A stretch of 64,000 bases of DNA from NCBI RefSeq assembly GCF_030867095.1, contig NC_081831.1, forward strand, positions 49,165,319-49,229,318. The letters run 5' to 3'. This DNA comes from Alligator mississippiensis. Its lineage: Eukaryota; Chordata; Crocodylia; Alligatoridae. This document shows positions 20,691-33,647 of this stretch, one piece after another. The notes beneath the pieces were generated by a model. It was not told the origin of the DNA. It did no database searches and was given only the letters and a program-made list of their open reading frames with translations. Both the position numbers and the translations under genes were made by a program. How positions within the stretch are numbered: position 1 is the stretch's first letter; the number at the start of each line of letters is the position of its first letter.

Positions 20691-23600
20691 GTGAGATAGA
20701 AATAGGTCTGAATTTTTGGATTCCATTGGCATCTGACATTATATGTAAGGGTGATTGGGCATCTTGTCAGTCAGATTGATAGTAATGATGTGTAGCTGCC
20801 TTCAGTGGTGTCCTGAAAGCTGAATTCTTGTAGGTTTGATTGATTTAGCATGTGGTAGATGACAACAAAGATGGGATTTAAGAAGAAAAATTCTTTGTGA
20901 CTAACTGCAAAGTAGGTGACAGAGGTAAACACACTTTGCTTTACAGGAGAAATTGTGTCCCTTCTAAAGGAAAAATGCTTTCAATTTGACAGCACAGCAG
21001 TCTGAAAATCCAGACTCTGAAAAGCACTTTTACTTCTAATAGAGCTCATTCTTAGTTTGGTAGAACATGTCTACTCCAGGTGGAGGTTTGTTCCATTAAG
21101 AATATTTATTTACGGACATACGAGACCAAAAAAAGCAAACTTAGACAATCAAGCTGTCCAGTAATCAATTCCCTAGGCCAGTCACTTCTGTATCTACGTC
21201 CTACAGGGAGTCCAAGGGAACTGGGCTTTTATTGCCTTCAGCAAAAATTACCAAAATGCCTAGCATTTCCTCATCCTACCATGCTCTTTCCCAAACATCA
21301 GAAAATCCTCTAGGGCAAGAATGTAGCTGGTAGCATGAATAGCATGAACTGTTTGTTAACTTTATGTTAAGTACTTGTGATGCTTCCTTCTTCATTCTTC
21401 CTGCCATCCTCAACCTAGTTTGAACTAGGTGATTGCTTTGAAAGCAGAATTTCAGCAGGACTACTGCAAAAGTGAATCTAAGCAGGAGGATGAGAAAGAT
21501 TTGAAATATTTAGCGGTTATCAGCCTCTATCATCACAGGCAGATTGGTCAGGAAGTGATTTAATTCATGTGAAGGAAGCCATGAAACTGCCAGGCCTCTT
21601 GCCCTTAAATACATCTGTTCCCTGACCATAAATATTTCCTAATTTTCCATCCAGTGAATGTACTTGTACCCTGCTCTCTGAATCACTTCTGCAGACCTGG
21701 TTGGGCTTCCTTTGCTTGACTATGTGTAGGTCTTGCATATTGAGCCCATCTGCTTTTAAGCTGCTCTTGTTTTGAGTAGGTTCTAACTTTCTCTTTTTAA
21801 CCCTTCCCCAGCATCTACCCTCTTACTTTTATATTTATCACAGCATACATTTTAAGATAAAAAGTGAAACCAGTAACAGACTGGGCCAAGTAGAGACAGG
21901 TCACCAATGAAACAGCAAAAAGCATTTGGTTTTTATTTCCAAAATGCTGAAGAATCAATAAAATACTAGGTTCATCAGATTTGTGAAGTATTACTACTTT
22001 ACTCTGTGGCAGGAACTGCTTTTTCAAGCTACACCCATTCCTCTATATTGAACTTTTGAGAGCTTTTGAGAGCAGGGCACCATAAGTCCATTTCTCTTTT
22101 TCACTTACCCCAGTTTAATTACTGAAAACACTGGAGTTATGCACATTTTTAAAAAAAGGTATGACACAGCTTGAAATCTCTGCCTGGATTTTACCGTAAT
22201 CAAAACTAATGATCTTCTTTCCCTCACTGTAAATGCAGTGAGACTTCCCTCTCTGACATCCTAGATATGGAAAGAGTCTTGGAAGCTTAAGTTTTGAGGG
22301 GGTCCCTCACCTCATTTTTTTTTCTATTAGGGAGAAAAGCTGGGATTTATACATGTTTGTTCCTTTTGAATAATCTCTAGGTACTTGATTAAGAAGCATG
22401 TTTTTGACAGCATTGCTTTTGCTTTGTTGTTTTGTGTATTTTGATCCAAATAACCACAGTGCTTTGGGCTTACTAAAATAGAAAAAAAATGATAAGCATA
22501 TTGGCACCACAGACTGATAAATTATGTGCACACACTATTTCATGGATTTAGAAAGCCCTCAGGAGCATTAACATGGTGGGCAAAAAGCAAGAACTGTATT
22601 GTCTTTGTATTAATTTTGGAGAAATTATTAAACTACAGCCTTAATTCTGGCAATATACATTAGAAGTGGTTTTCTTTTCAGTTACAGTGGCACAAGACCC
22701 TGAACCTGCATACACTTATTCATGTATAGAAGTATTTACCAAACCAGCTCAAAATTAGGAATAACGTTGCAAAAGGCAGTAAGGAGGTTATATCAGATTT
22801 CCTATACTAATGTAGAAGAGTGAAGCAGGATAAGAGCCTGGTCTGGGTTATGCAGAAAAAATAGCAAGTTCTAACAATGGCATTAGGTGACAGCATTTAG
22901 ATATCAATTATGTCTGCAAGATGCTTTTTTTTCTAAGCAGTATTTTATAATATACATTAAGTCCATGTATAATATAATTGCTGTATATGTATAAAAATAT
23001 TAACTTTGCTCTGAAACAGGTTGTTTCACAGAATAAGCAATAAAAAGACAGGATCAGGATCTGCAGATAAAGCTCTGAATTATGAAACAATGTAAACTTT
23101 CTTAAAGATTATTTTGTATTTGCTTGGTAATTAAGATCTTGGCAACCAAGTTAATTTTATTACACAGGTAAATTCAGTATGACTAGTGTCTTATCAATAC
23201 AGTTATGATAAGAATCAGCTTTTAATTTTTGTTGAAGTTGTTATTATACATGTCCTAGGCCTTGTAGCCTGGGTTTTTTAAAGTACATTACTCAAAAAGG
23301 TTGATAGCAGCTCTTAGGAAACAGTCCACTTTACTCAATGTGCAGGGACTTGTACATTCCAGAGCTATGAACTATGCTGATGAAAGTTACTCCATTTTGT
23401 AAACTTTCTTTGCAAAACATTAAATAATGTGAACCAGTGTAGCAGCAATAGCTAGAAAAAAGGTACAAACTGCCCCAGTCATTCTAGTAGCATGTTAACA
23501 CCAGAACTCATGTTGACATTTAAAATTGTAATTTCTATAGAGAAATCTATGAAACTATGTAACATTCTCTTGATGTGCTAATAATCCCAAACTGCATATT

Positions 23601-24020
23601 CTCATTTCTAGATGATACAAGCTTTTATTGTTGTTGTTGTTGTTATTCTCTCTTCAGCTGCCCTTGACAACTTTTCAAATGTTGGATTGCAAAAGCTGTT
23701 GGCACAGTGAAAAACTGGGAAAGTGAGGAGAGCAGACAACAGGCCCTGTATTTATTTTTTCCCTATTCACATCTAACCCAGTAAACCTAAATTCTCCCAT
23801 TTCTTTCAATTTGAAGAAAGCTAAATGTCCAGGCTGCTGTGTCAGGGAAAGCTGAACTGTGGACTGTCCTACAGAATTAAGGTCCTGGTTTCATCTGAGT
23901 ATATGTGAGTTTGGCTGCAAAGTTCACCAGCTAGAATCAGCCTTGTTTTCTATTAATTACTGATAGCACAAATCCCACTACAAAACCGTAGTAAAATTAA
24001 AGCCTAGAAAAGCTATAGCA
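20691..24020. other. Long noncoding stretch with one TTG microsatellite
   Basis: About 3.3 kb of AT-rich sequence with no recognised gene, RNA or transposon. A (TTG)n run lies at about 23624-23644. The open frames here lack any domain. Confidence 0.5.
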
Positions 24021-24119
24021 GTCCTTCACTGGCTGGGACCAACACAGTTCATTCTTCTCATGGGAGATACTAGACGCTTTGTGCTTCTCAAAATTTGTAC
24101 ATAAGCGAAGCCAAATTCA

Positions 24120-24420
24120 CCCCATGCCTTGGACCAGATCTGGACTGTGGGGTTATTTCAGGCTGAATCCAGCCTGGGCCGCAGGGCAGTCAGTAGAGGC
24201 AGGGGTGGGTGGCACAGACAATAGTGGAGATGATCTGAACAGTGGCAGGGATGGCACAGAAGGCAGCAGGAATGGTGCAGACAGTGACAGTTGTGGTGGG
24301 ACTAGCACAAATGGTGGCAGGGCCAGCAAGATGGTGGCAGTAGGGAAAGCAGTGGCAGGCTGGATGAAGTAGCTCTGTGGGCTGGATGAAGCCTTTGGGC
24401 CATAAGTTGACATGTCTGTT
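24120..24420. repeat. Degenerate GC-rich minisatellite
   Basis: Imperfect repeats of a roughly 20-30 bp unit around 'GGTGGCAGG' and 'GGCACAGA' fill about 24195-24360, flanked by 'GGATGAA' blocks on the right. An open frame on each strand (24079-24372 plus, 24153-24413 minus) follows from the repeat and is not taken as coding. Confidence 0.6.
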
Positions 24421-24527
24421 CTACATCAATGATGACGATGAGGCAACTGTTTAAGAAAATGTCGTCCTTAATGTTTGTCATAAGAAGAAAAGGATGAGCA
24501 TCACCACTTCATCAAAGGAAATATGAA

Positions 24528-24825
24528 TGTATAGGGTAGAAAAGGCTCAAAAAGCCCAAGCTGAAATTGATCTAAGTTACGCCATTTTCTGTAAGCAGCA
24601 TAGTTTAGAACAGTAGCAAACGGAACACACATTCATGCTTTGGTGAGGGGGGAAAATCTTAGACTGGGTTCCACCATTTTTAAACCATTCTATGTGTGCT
24701 AAGTTTCTGTTCTGTTAAAGCTATAGACCGGCTTTGTGTGCCAAACTTCTGTTATGGGTGTAGAACAATTTCTGATCACTTATACCTGTAAAAGTGTAAT
24801 GCCTGTACTTGACGTAACTGCTCAG
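24528..24825. mobile_element. MITE, same family as 56803
   Basis: Shares with the 56803 element an ordered series of blocks: 'CAAAAAGCC', 'AAGTTACG', 'ATAGTTTAGAACAGT', 'TTCCACCATTTTTAAA', then 'ATCACTTATACC' and 'GTAAAAGTGTAATG'. The ends are roughly TAGGGTAGAAAAGG and an inward-reading TACGTCAAGTACAGGC. No secure target duplication. A partial third copy is at 39640. Confidence 0.6.
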
Positions 24826-25301
24826 CCTATCTTCCTAAATGTCTGGAAGAATGGATAAATTTGCAATAGAATATGAAAGTCACCATATTTGAACATGTGC
24901 AAACTGAAGGCCAACTCAAAAAAGGTTTATGGAAATACTTGTGGAATTAAATGATTTTTCTTGAAATCATTTGGACTATTAACACACCCACCATACTAAA
25001 AAAGAAATAAATATGGAGATCATTACACTTTCAAACAAACACAATTCTGTAAGCTCCGTAGGTTTTAAGTGTTCTATTTACTACTAATTTTACAGTCAAA
25101 ATAATTCTTTTACCAGTGTTGTTCATTCCAGCGCTGAGAGAGAAGAAGAAAAGCCTGTGCTAAATCGGACCCCAGATTTGTCCCATTCCCAGTGAAACCT
25201 GCAAAATAGAAATTGTAACTAGATCTTCCATATTCATTGCTTTTTCTGTTGAAGGTACTTGCTCTATAATAGGGGCATGTTTTAGTTTTTATGGAATATT
25301 A

Positions 25302-25791
25302 GGCCACACCCAGACAAGCAGAAATATGTGGTTTGTGGTGCCACAAACCACAAGCAGTGGATGTTAAAATGTATGTCACACTGCAAATTTGCTACTGGGA
25401 TTTTTGCACAGTGGCAAAAGTTGCTACCGGAATTTCCTGATACCAACCCCCCAGGCAACAGGAGCAGCACAATACACACACAACAAGTATGCACTAGCAC
25501 AAATGGAGGCTGGGCCATCTAGAGCAATGTTCTGGCTGCATGTCAGACCTGTGTGATGCATGACTTGTGCCCCTGCTGCTCCAGCATGCCACCAGGATCC
25601 GAGGTAGGACTGGTGGCAAGTGCTGGCCCTAGTCTCTAGTTTTCCCTGGCTGAAGAGCCAGGAGGAGCTGGGGACAGGCAGTTTTCCCCTTGCAGGACAA
25701 ATTTTCCCTCAATGAAGTGCATGTGCAGAGGTATGCAGTCAGGCAATTTGTGCCATTGCAAGTGAACGCTTCTTCTCATCTGGACACAGAC
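25302..25791. mobile_element. 490-bp Harbinger-like MITE with TTA duplication
   Basis: The left end GGCCACACCCAGACAAGCAG matches the inward-reading right end GTCTGTGTCCAGATGAGAAG. TTA flanks both sides (25299-25301 and 25792-25794), the favoured PIF/Harbinger target. A perfect hairpin ('GTGGTTTGTGG' facing 'CCACAAACCAC') lies near the left end at about 25329-25354. The open frames inside are not coding. Confidence 0.7.
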
Positions 25792-25794
25792 TTA

Positions 25795-26674
25795 GTGTCT
25801 ACTTCACTGGACCCGTTTTCCTTCTGCTTTCTCATTGTTTTCCTTTTCCTGTTTCTCCTCTGAAGAGTAGACTAATTCAAGAGTAGGAATGAGAGCCCAG
25901 TCTTGACTTTTTATTAGGTTTCTGCCTGCTTTTTTCCTTTTCATAAAGCAAGCATTGTGTTGTAGATATTTGCATTACCTTTAAAAAAAATAGTAACAGC
26001 TATTATTTCCTATTTCCACTACAGATTATACTATTTTCTCTTTCTATACAACAGGAACAAAGTACATAGAAATTGTTAGCAAGCAATGACTTTGTTTTAA
26101 TTATGCCAGCATAATTAATCTGATTGTCATAATATTCATGAGTCTCAATAAAGGAAGAACAGTACTTTAACCTACTTATACCTATTTGTGTCTTTCAGGA
26201 GGGGTAGTTAATCATGACCCATAATTTAACTCAATTCCTCATTGATCTAAATGTCCAGATATTTATTTTCATCATAGCAAAAATAACTCCTTCCTGTAAT
26301 GCAGATGTTTCAGGGCAAAATGTGGTCTTAGCTTCACTTAAGCTTTTTTCCACTTAATTCTGAATCTGAAAAAGATCCAATAGGTCTTATTTGACTCATT
26401 TATGAATCAGATAGATATGTTAGTGTTTGAAACCTGAACAGAATGTTTTTCTTTTTCTTTTTTTTTTGTCTCCATTATTTGTATCTATGAAGATAAAACT
26501 TTTAAAAGAATTAGTTAAGATGGTTGGATAAATAATTTAATTTTTTAAATGGCAAAATTCATTGGACAGCTTGTTTGATTTTCAGCACTCATTCAGCAGG
26601 TTGGGCTAAAATAAATAATATGGAGTATTGTGGAGAACCTTGTCATGTTCTTATTTTATAAGCAAATATGGGAT
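25795..26674. other. Noncoding sequence, nothing recognised
   Basis: AT-rich DNA between two elements, without identifiable features. Confidence 0.5.
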
Positions 26675-26682
26675 GCAAATAT

Positions 26683-27574
26683 TAGGGCTGTGCAAAATGT
26701 ATTTGGGTGTTTCATTTTGAAGTTATTTTGAAGTGTTTTGAGCTTGAAACAGCAAAATCAAAATAATACAAAAGGCTTCAAAACAGCTTTGAAATGAAAC
26801 AAGGGCACTCAAAATGTTTCAAAAGTTTTGAAATGTTTCAAGTTTCAAAGCCAGGTTTACTTGGCTTCAGCGCTGATCCCAGGTAGCAGTGGCAGCCTCC
26901 TGTCATCCAGCACATAGATCCAGGGGCCTGTACCCCTGGGAAAAGTCTGTCATGGCCCTGCAGCCCTCCCAGGGGTGTGAGCCCCTGGATCTGTGCACCA
27001 GGTGAGAGGAGGATGCCACTGCTGCTTGAGGCAAGCAGCAGCAGTCTTCCTGGCATTGGGTGTGGGCTGTGCCCAGTGCCAGTCCCAGGCAGCAGCGGCA
27101 GCCTCCTGTCTTCCAGCATGCAGATCCAGGGGCCCACACCACTGGGAGGAGTCTGGCATAGCCCCACAGCCCTCCTGGAGGTGCGGGCCCCCAGATCTGC
27201 ACACGGGATAAGAGGAGGCTGCCACTGCCAGCAAGTGTCACAAATTTGCTTTGAACAGTTTGAGGTGCAGTTTCCCAGAAACCTCTGTACCTATCTCCTT
27301 GAAACTTGGCAGGCTTCATAACCTCATAAGGGGCTACCATCTCTGCAATTATCATCTGAATCAGGCATGAAATGACAAGGTTTGGGACATTTTCATGATT
27401 TCCCATTATAGCCTAGGTGCAAAATGTCAAAACACAGTAAAACAGTGAAACAGTTTCAATGAAACAAAATGGAACAGTGTTGTAAAATGAAATAAAATGA
27501 TGAAATGAAACACTGTCCCTTTGAAACGGCAAAATGGAAGTCAAAATAAAATGGTGCTGTTTTGCATAACCCTA
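26683..27574. mobile_element. hAT-type fold-back element, family 2, copy 1
   Basis: An 892-bp element begins TAGGGCTGTGCAAAATG and ends with an inverted version (inward TAGGGTTATGCAAAAC). The 8-bp target duplication is GCAAATAT (26675-26682) and ACAAATAT (27575-27582). The arms are A/T-rich with many 'TGAAAC' and 'GTTTCA' blocks. The core at about 26870-27235 is GC-rich, with a roughly 200-bp unit present about 1.7 times. The chance frames in the core (up to 167 codons, minus strand) arise from this repeat. Confidence 0.8.
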
Positions 27575-27582
27575 ACAAATAT

Positions 27583-28770
27583 CCTTCACAAGATGGAATC
27601 CATAAGATAATCATATGATAGTCTTGTCCCAGTTACAAAGTCTTTTGCCCATCCGAAAACTTGTAATACATCAAACATACATGACCACATATCACTGTCA
27701 AGTATCTTTTGGAGATAAAGGAAAAACCCATCAACATTTCATCCAACTTTTCTTTTATGTCTTTTTGGTAGTCATACACTATATGACACATTGATAAAAT
27801 AAAGAAATCAAACGTTCGACTACATTCTAGGGGAATTTAACCTGTGGTAACTGAGATATGAAATTATCTACAGGTAGTGGGACATTACATCAATGCAATT
27901 ACACAAAAATGCATTTTCACCCACTGGTAATACAGAATGTGCATAGCTGATTGGGATGACTATTGCTGTATATTCTGTTTTAATATGTATAAATTTTTAA
28001 ATATAAAGTATTATGCAAAACTGAATTTAAGCAATCTCTCAAATTGACTGGGAAAACAGAACTAGGTATACATAGAACAATGCTATGGGTCTGTAATTAG
28101 TCCATAAAAAAGTTCCACTAACTAGGCTCCAACATAATTATATCACAAGGGAGATTTAGCAAAAGACAAATGTTGTAGATGTTGTATAGTAAAGACAATG
28201 TTCATACATATGTTCTGGGAATTCCCTCTGATAGCTCTCTTCTGGAAAGAAATTCAGAAAACATTGCAATTGTTGCTGAAAAGTGATATGGATACAGATG
28301 TTGCTGTTTTGTTGCTAAGATACACTAATCCTCTTTATACTCTTTCTGAGTGACAAAAACAAATTATTCTTGAGAAATATACTGGCTGTGAAACACATTA
28401 TCATAATGAATTGAGAAAACGAAACCATGCCAAACCCAAGGTATTGCATTCTGTCCTGCTCAACACGTAAGTCTCTTTTTGGAGTGCAAAAGAAAAGCAA
28501 ATCTTGTTTAACTGTTATAGTAATCTGGGTCCTGATAAACTATGGCCTGTAAAACTTTTACCAGACCTATATCCAGTTTGGTTTATATGTTGTTTTCTTT
28601 TCCCCAACTGTCTGAAAGAGTATGTTTATGGGGATTAATAGATTAGGGATTTGGAGTACAAACATCTCTCTGCCTGTGTACACATGTTCAAATCATCCAG
28701 GAAAACTCTCTGAGGTTTGTTTTCCTAAGAGAAAAACTTACATGGAATGTTCTGTGCAGGCGTTCAAGCA
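27583..28770. other. Noncoding sequence, nothing recognised
   Basis: AT-rich DNA with no identified repeat ends and no credible coding frame. Confidence 0.5.
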
Positions 28771-28967
28771 GGGTGCATCTACACAAGATGTGTTACTGCG
28801 CATTAACAGTGTCTACACGTGTGCACGCTTCCTGCATAGTAAAAACCCTTAATCCTGCTTAAATTTTCAAGAATTAGTACATGTGCAGTAGCACATGTGT
28901 AGACGTGATGCAGGAGCAAGTTTGCTCCCAAATCTGCCCAGCCACTAGGGGCTCCTTGTCTGCCCAG

Positions 28968-29776
28968 TAAGGGTGTGTGAAGTGGGCCTTATTTGATTCA
29001 GATTCAGCCCAAATCAGGGACAGTGATTCGATTAATTGATTCAGATCACTGATTTGATTCAGGCAAATCTGAATCTGAAGATTCAATGCTGATTTGGAGA
29101 ATCAGCTATTCATACATAGACACAGTTTTAAATGATTTTTCTACATACCTCAAGGTACCAGTGAGGCTTGTGAATGCTGCAATGCTGGGGCGCATGAAGC
29201 ATCCCACAGGAGCATGGGAGAAATCTCCACATGCTTGGTGACGAACCTGGAACTGGACTAGAAGCACTTCTTGTCCACTTCCAGGTCTGCCAGGGAGCAT
29301 GCAGCCCCCCCCTCTCCCCGGTCCCCCCGGCTTGACAATCAGCTGTGGGGGGGGACCCTGTATGCCCCCCCACAGACCCAGGAGGCACCAGTCACCAAGC
29401 TGGGGGGGGTGGGGGGCGCTGGAGGCAGGGGCTCTGTGCACTCCCTGCTGGACCCAAAAGTGGACCAGAACTGCTTCTGGTCCACTTCCAGGTCTGATGC
29501 TGAGCATGCTGGGGAGCCCCCCGGACATCTGTGGAACTCTGCAAATGTGGTATTGCAGTCACTGATACCTAAAGGTATGTAGAAAAAACATTTAAAGCTG
29601 TCTCTGTGTCCATATCTCTGAAACTTTCTGAATCTTTCCAAATCAATTTGGAGGGTTCTGACTTAATTCAAAGATTAAAGGGTCCTCTGATTTGATTTGG
29701 ATTCAGAGATTTGGCCACTGAATTGGGCCAAATCTCCACTGAATTGAATCGGGGATTGAAGCTTCTCACAGCCCTA
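28968..29776. mobile_element. hAT-type fold-back element, family 1, copy 2 (inverted)
   Basis: It begins TAAGGGTGTGTGAAGTGGGC and ends with ...CTTCTCACAGCCCTA, the same ends as the 580 element in opposite orientation. The flanks CTGCCCAG (28960-28967) and GTGCCCAT (29777-29784) agree at six of eight positions. The arms carry the family's 'CTACATACCT' and 'AGGTATGTAG' blocks and the core is GC-rich. It lies inside the proposed Harbinger. Confidence 0.75.
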
Positions 29777-30649
29777 GTGCCCATCCACTAGGGGGCCAGC
29801 CTGAGGCCAGCTCCAAGGCTGCAGTTAGAAGCCTCTCCTGCTCCAGGGCTGGGCTGCTCCTATGACTGCAGGCTGTAAATGCTTGCAGACATGTTGTGCC
29901 CTGGGGCACACACCACAGGCAGTCTGAAGGCACTGCAAGCCCAGTGTGCCCCCTGGACAGCCCACAGCTAAGCTGTGCTTGTCTGCCTGGACCCTTGCAC
30001 TACACCCTTGGCACTGCACTGCCACATAGCTCCAAGGGAGTGCTGTCAGAGCCACTTGCAGGCATGTTCTGACAGCACACTCTCAGCAGCCTGTTCTGTA
30101 CCTGCAGGTGCTATGGAACAGCACCTTTGTTGTGTGGCTACCAGTCCTGTGCCATGCCTCAGGACCACATGTGTCCACACACCTATGCCCTCCACCTGGG
30201 GCCCCAACTGGAGCCAGGAAGTGACTGGTGACCTCATGGTGGTCTGGGGCAAGGTGGAGGTGCTACACTAGTTTGAGTAGGGTGGATGATCCAACACCCA
30301 CATTTATGAGGCTCTGACAGGCCATATGTGGGAGCAAGGCCACGACTTGTTGGCACAGCAGTGCTGCATAAAGCTCAAGGCCTTGCAGGCACAGTGGGTC
30401 ACCTTGACTAACCACGATCAGTGGTCTGGTCATGCCTACAAAACTATGCCCTTTATGTGGCAGCCAACTAAAGTCCTGGTATCCTGGGACTGAGGCCACA
30501 GCCATGTGGTTTACACTAGCATGTGTGACTTGCCTGAGCCCCTGTCCCAGCCTGGCACCTCTGGTGACGTGTCACTGGAGCAGGGACCCTCAGGTGTTGC
30601 CCTGTGACAGCAGGCCAACTCTCACAACCTCAATATTTTGCTGTTAGAC

Positions 30650-30960
30650 AGGAGAGTGTGACACAATTGCACATATAAAAACACACAAATCAGTTAGGTG
30701 CATATACACGCACACTACCAGCTCAGGCACATACACATCCAAACCAACCTAGGCACATGCATACCTATCACCAATTCAAGCACATACACTATACACCCCA
30801 AAAGTTAGACACAGATCACTAATTCATATATCATGCACACAATGCCATACACACACACACACACACACACACAACACAACCCACCTACACATACACACAG
30901 GTAGGTTCCTAACTTGGATGGTACAGTGTGTATGTGTGTGCTTGGGGTAACTGGGGTAAG
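30650..30960. repeat. CA-rich tract with (CA)n core
   Basis: An extended ACACA-rich, purine-poor tract with a pure CA run at about 30849-30873. It lies within the Harbinger interval and has no coding value. Confidence 0.85.
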
Positions 30961-31429
30961 GTTAAGGAAAGAAAGTAAGAGTGTAGGGAGTGAAAGTTGC
31001 TGGGAGTGAAAGTCACTGTGACTGGGATTAGAACCAGTAGACTAGAGGGGGCTGGGCTGAAGAACTGAGGCTTGGGGGTAACTTTAGGTTAATTGATCTT
31101 AATTGATTAAAAGACAACGCCTAAAGCCTACAGAACAGGGGAGCCATGCTGGCACAGAGGCTGGGACTGGAGCCAGAGCTATGGGGGAGCTGAAAAGGTA
31201 AGTGAGGAGAGGGAAAATTGGACTAAGGGAAAGTGTGGGTGTTAAAGAGGGATTCTGGGCATGGGGAGCCAGAGGATAGCTCCAGGAAAGCTAGAGAAGT
31301 TGCAGGCAGCGGCAGTAGGTGCTGGAAGCTGGAGAAAGGCTTCAGCTGCTGGAGAAAATTTCAGGACAGCCACGAGGAGCTGGGAAGCTTCAGGGTGGGG
31401 GGGATGACTTCAGAAGGTGTGATGGAAGC

Positions 31430-31620
31430 CTAAAAACAGAGAGACAAACAGCAGAAAATCACAGGAAAAGCAGCAGGAAAGCAGAAAAAGGCAGCAGAAA
31501 GTCACAGAGAAAAGGCAGTAGTAGCAGGGGGAGAGCAGGAAATCAAAGGAAAAGTGGCAGGAGAGACTGAAAGGTGGCAGTGAGCCAGAAGCAGGAGAGG
31601 GAGAAATGAAACAGAAGTTA
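31430..31620. repeat. GCAG/AGAAA purine-rich imperfect repeat
   Basis: Irregular repeats of units such as 'AAAAGGCAGCAG' and 'GCAGGAAA'. The apparent open frames on both strands (31319-31570 plus, 31410-31793 minus) reflect this composition. Confidence 0.5.
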
Positions 31621-31742
31621 GAGAGGTGAGGAGCAAAGATTGGAGTGAAGCCAAACCATAGTAAAGTAAAACCCAATTTAGGGGTCCAAACAACAGTTTT
31701 ATTAAACAGGTAACACACTACACAGCCCCATGAAGTTATTGG

Positions 31743-31745
<3 letters not shown>

Positions 31746-31790
<45 letters not shown>
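31746..31790. repeat. (CA)n microsatellite
   Basis: A pure run of about 20 CA dinucleotides. Confidence 0.97.
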
Positions 31791-31791
<1 letters not shown>

Positions 31792-33647
31792 AATGGGAGC
31801 AGGAGAAAGAAACTCAGTGGAAGGGTTGGAGTTCAGGTAGGGAAGAGAAGCAGAGTCCAAGTCCTTGGTTGAAGAGGGGGAGGGGGTTATAGCTACCTAT
31901 CCAGGATGGAAAGGGGTCCTTGTGCAGTAAGTGTTGTCCAGAGGGGGGTTGCCAGCAGGACCTGTGGGTGGATAGGTGGTGTGGCATGGTGCTGGTCAAG
32001 ATGGAGAGGGTGTCCTCCTGGGTCTGTCTTCACTGCCCCTTTTTATAGGGACAGACCTTGTATGGCCCTAGTGACAGGAGGTATGCCCAGGCAAGGGTCA
32101 GCCCCCGGCATACTGAGCATGTGTGCTCCATCAGGGATGTGCCGTTTTGGGTGTCTGTAATGGTGGGGGACAATGGTAGAGTTGCTGGTTCTGCAGGGTT
32201 TTTTGTCTTTCAAATGATGGGTTCTTGTCTCTGTTCCTGGGTGAATCAATGCAAGGTGATGGCCCAGTCATTACAGGCCATTCAGTAGAGGCCTGATACC
32301 ATTGTATTTCAATCATTCTCAATCATTCTCATTCATTGGGGAACCAATTTACATGGGAGGGATACATGACTCATACAGTTGCAACACAGGGGAAGCCCAG
32401 GCAGAGGACACAAGATGGAGGCTTGACATACAAAATGGAAACTTGACATGACTTTGGTTCACTTAAAAACACAGGCCTAAACAATACAATATCAATATGA
32501 AACAATAAAAATCAATACGGAAATTATAATAATACAATATACAACAGTAATAATCAATACAGAGCTAATAATACAATATAAAACAGTGGATATCCAAAAC
32601 CAAAATCTTGCTACCAAAATAAAAATGTTAAAGTTTATCCCAAGTCTGAGCTCGCTTATGTTTGTCTATGGGGAATAGAGAGGGAGAGAAAGAAAAGCCA
32701 GAAATAATTGAGGAAAGGAAGGGAATGCATATCTATCATATAAATATATACATGTATTAGAAAAGAAAAACTTGGGTTTTTGCTGCAGAGGCATACAGTG
32801 CCCTATCCCACCCAGCTCCCCAGTTGCAGTTTCCACCCAGGGAGCCCTGAACAGTGTCTGCTTCCCCAGCTGCACAGAAACAGGGTCAGACATGAGACAT
32901 TGCCAGCCATAATTCTGCCAGCAATGCCAGCCCCTCCCAGAGAGATGGGCGTGGGGAGGGGCAGGGCCTGGCCAGGTGTCTGCATGGGCCAAGGACATCG
33001 CACATGGGACAAGGATACCAGGTGCAGCCACACACCATCCCCATTGGGGAGACCATGATGAGCCACCAGCCTTGCAAGCCCCAGCTACATGATAAGCCCT
33101 GCAATGGGGGGGAAGGACCTCTGTGCCTCAGCTGCCACCCTTGCCCCTGGCCCCTGGCCCTTCCTTCCCCCCTGCCACACACTCCCATGGCCCTAGGTTC
33201 TCCCCAACAGCACTCAGAGAAGTGGGAGACAGTGCCAAACTTTACTGAGCAGCCCATGCCCCTGAAACTAGGTGTCTGTCACATACCTGTCACGGGCCAA
33301 GGAATGCATCAATGCTGGTGGCAAAGTTGTTCTTGGCAGCAGGAGGTAGGGACATGTAGCATTGCCACAGGTAGTCCTCCAGGCAGTGGTGGAGGTTGCA
33401 GGGCAGCCCAGGCTTGCCCCCAAACCATCAAAGCTCAGGGTCCCAAACCAGGAGTACACATGTGCCTGAGACACCATGAGGAGCAGCAACAGCAAGGCAT
33501 AATGGGTCAGGCACCCGTTGACTTGTGGAAACAGTTCATAGTGCACTGCTTGGGGTATGTGCAGCAGGGTCACTCCTGGGTCTCAGTGTCAACATGAAAG
33601 GGGGTTAGTCCCAGGTTGTCTCCCCAGAGAGGTCCCCTCCAGGGAGG

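Noticed and set aside
31410..31793. 127-codon open frame on the minus strand with Cys/Val repeat
   Set aside because: It consists largely of a (CA)n microsatellite and a purine-rich imperfect repeat.
33004..33597. 197-codon open frame on the plus strand
   Set aside because: GC-rich composition with open frames in both strands. The translation is rich in Pro, His, Cys and Gln and shows no domain or SANT-like tryptophan spacing.
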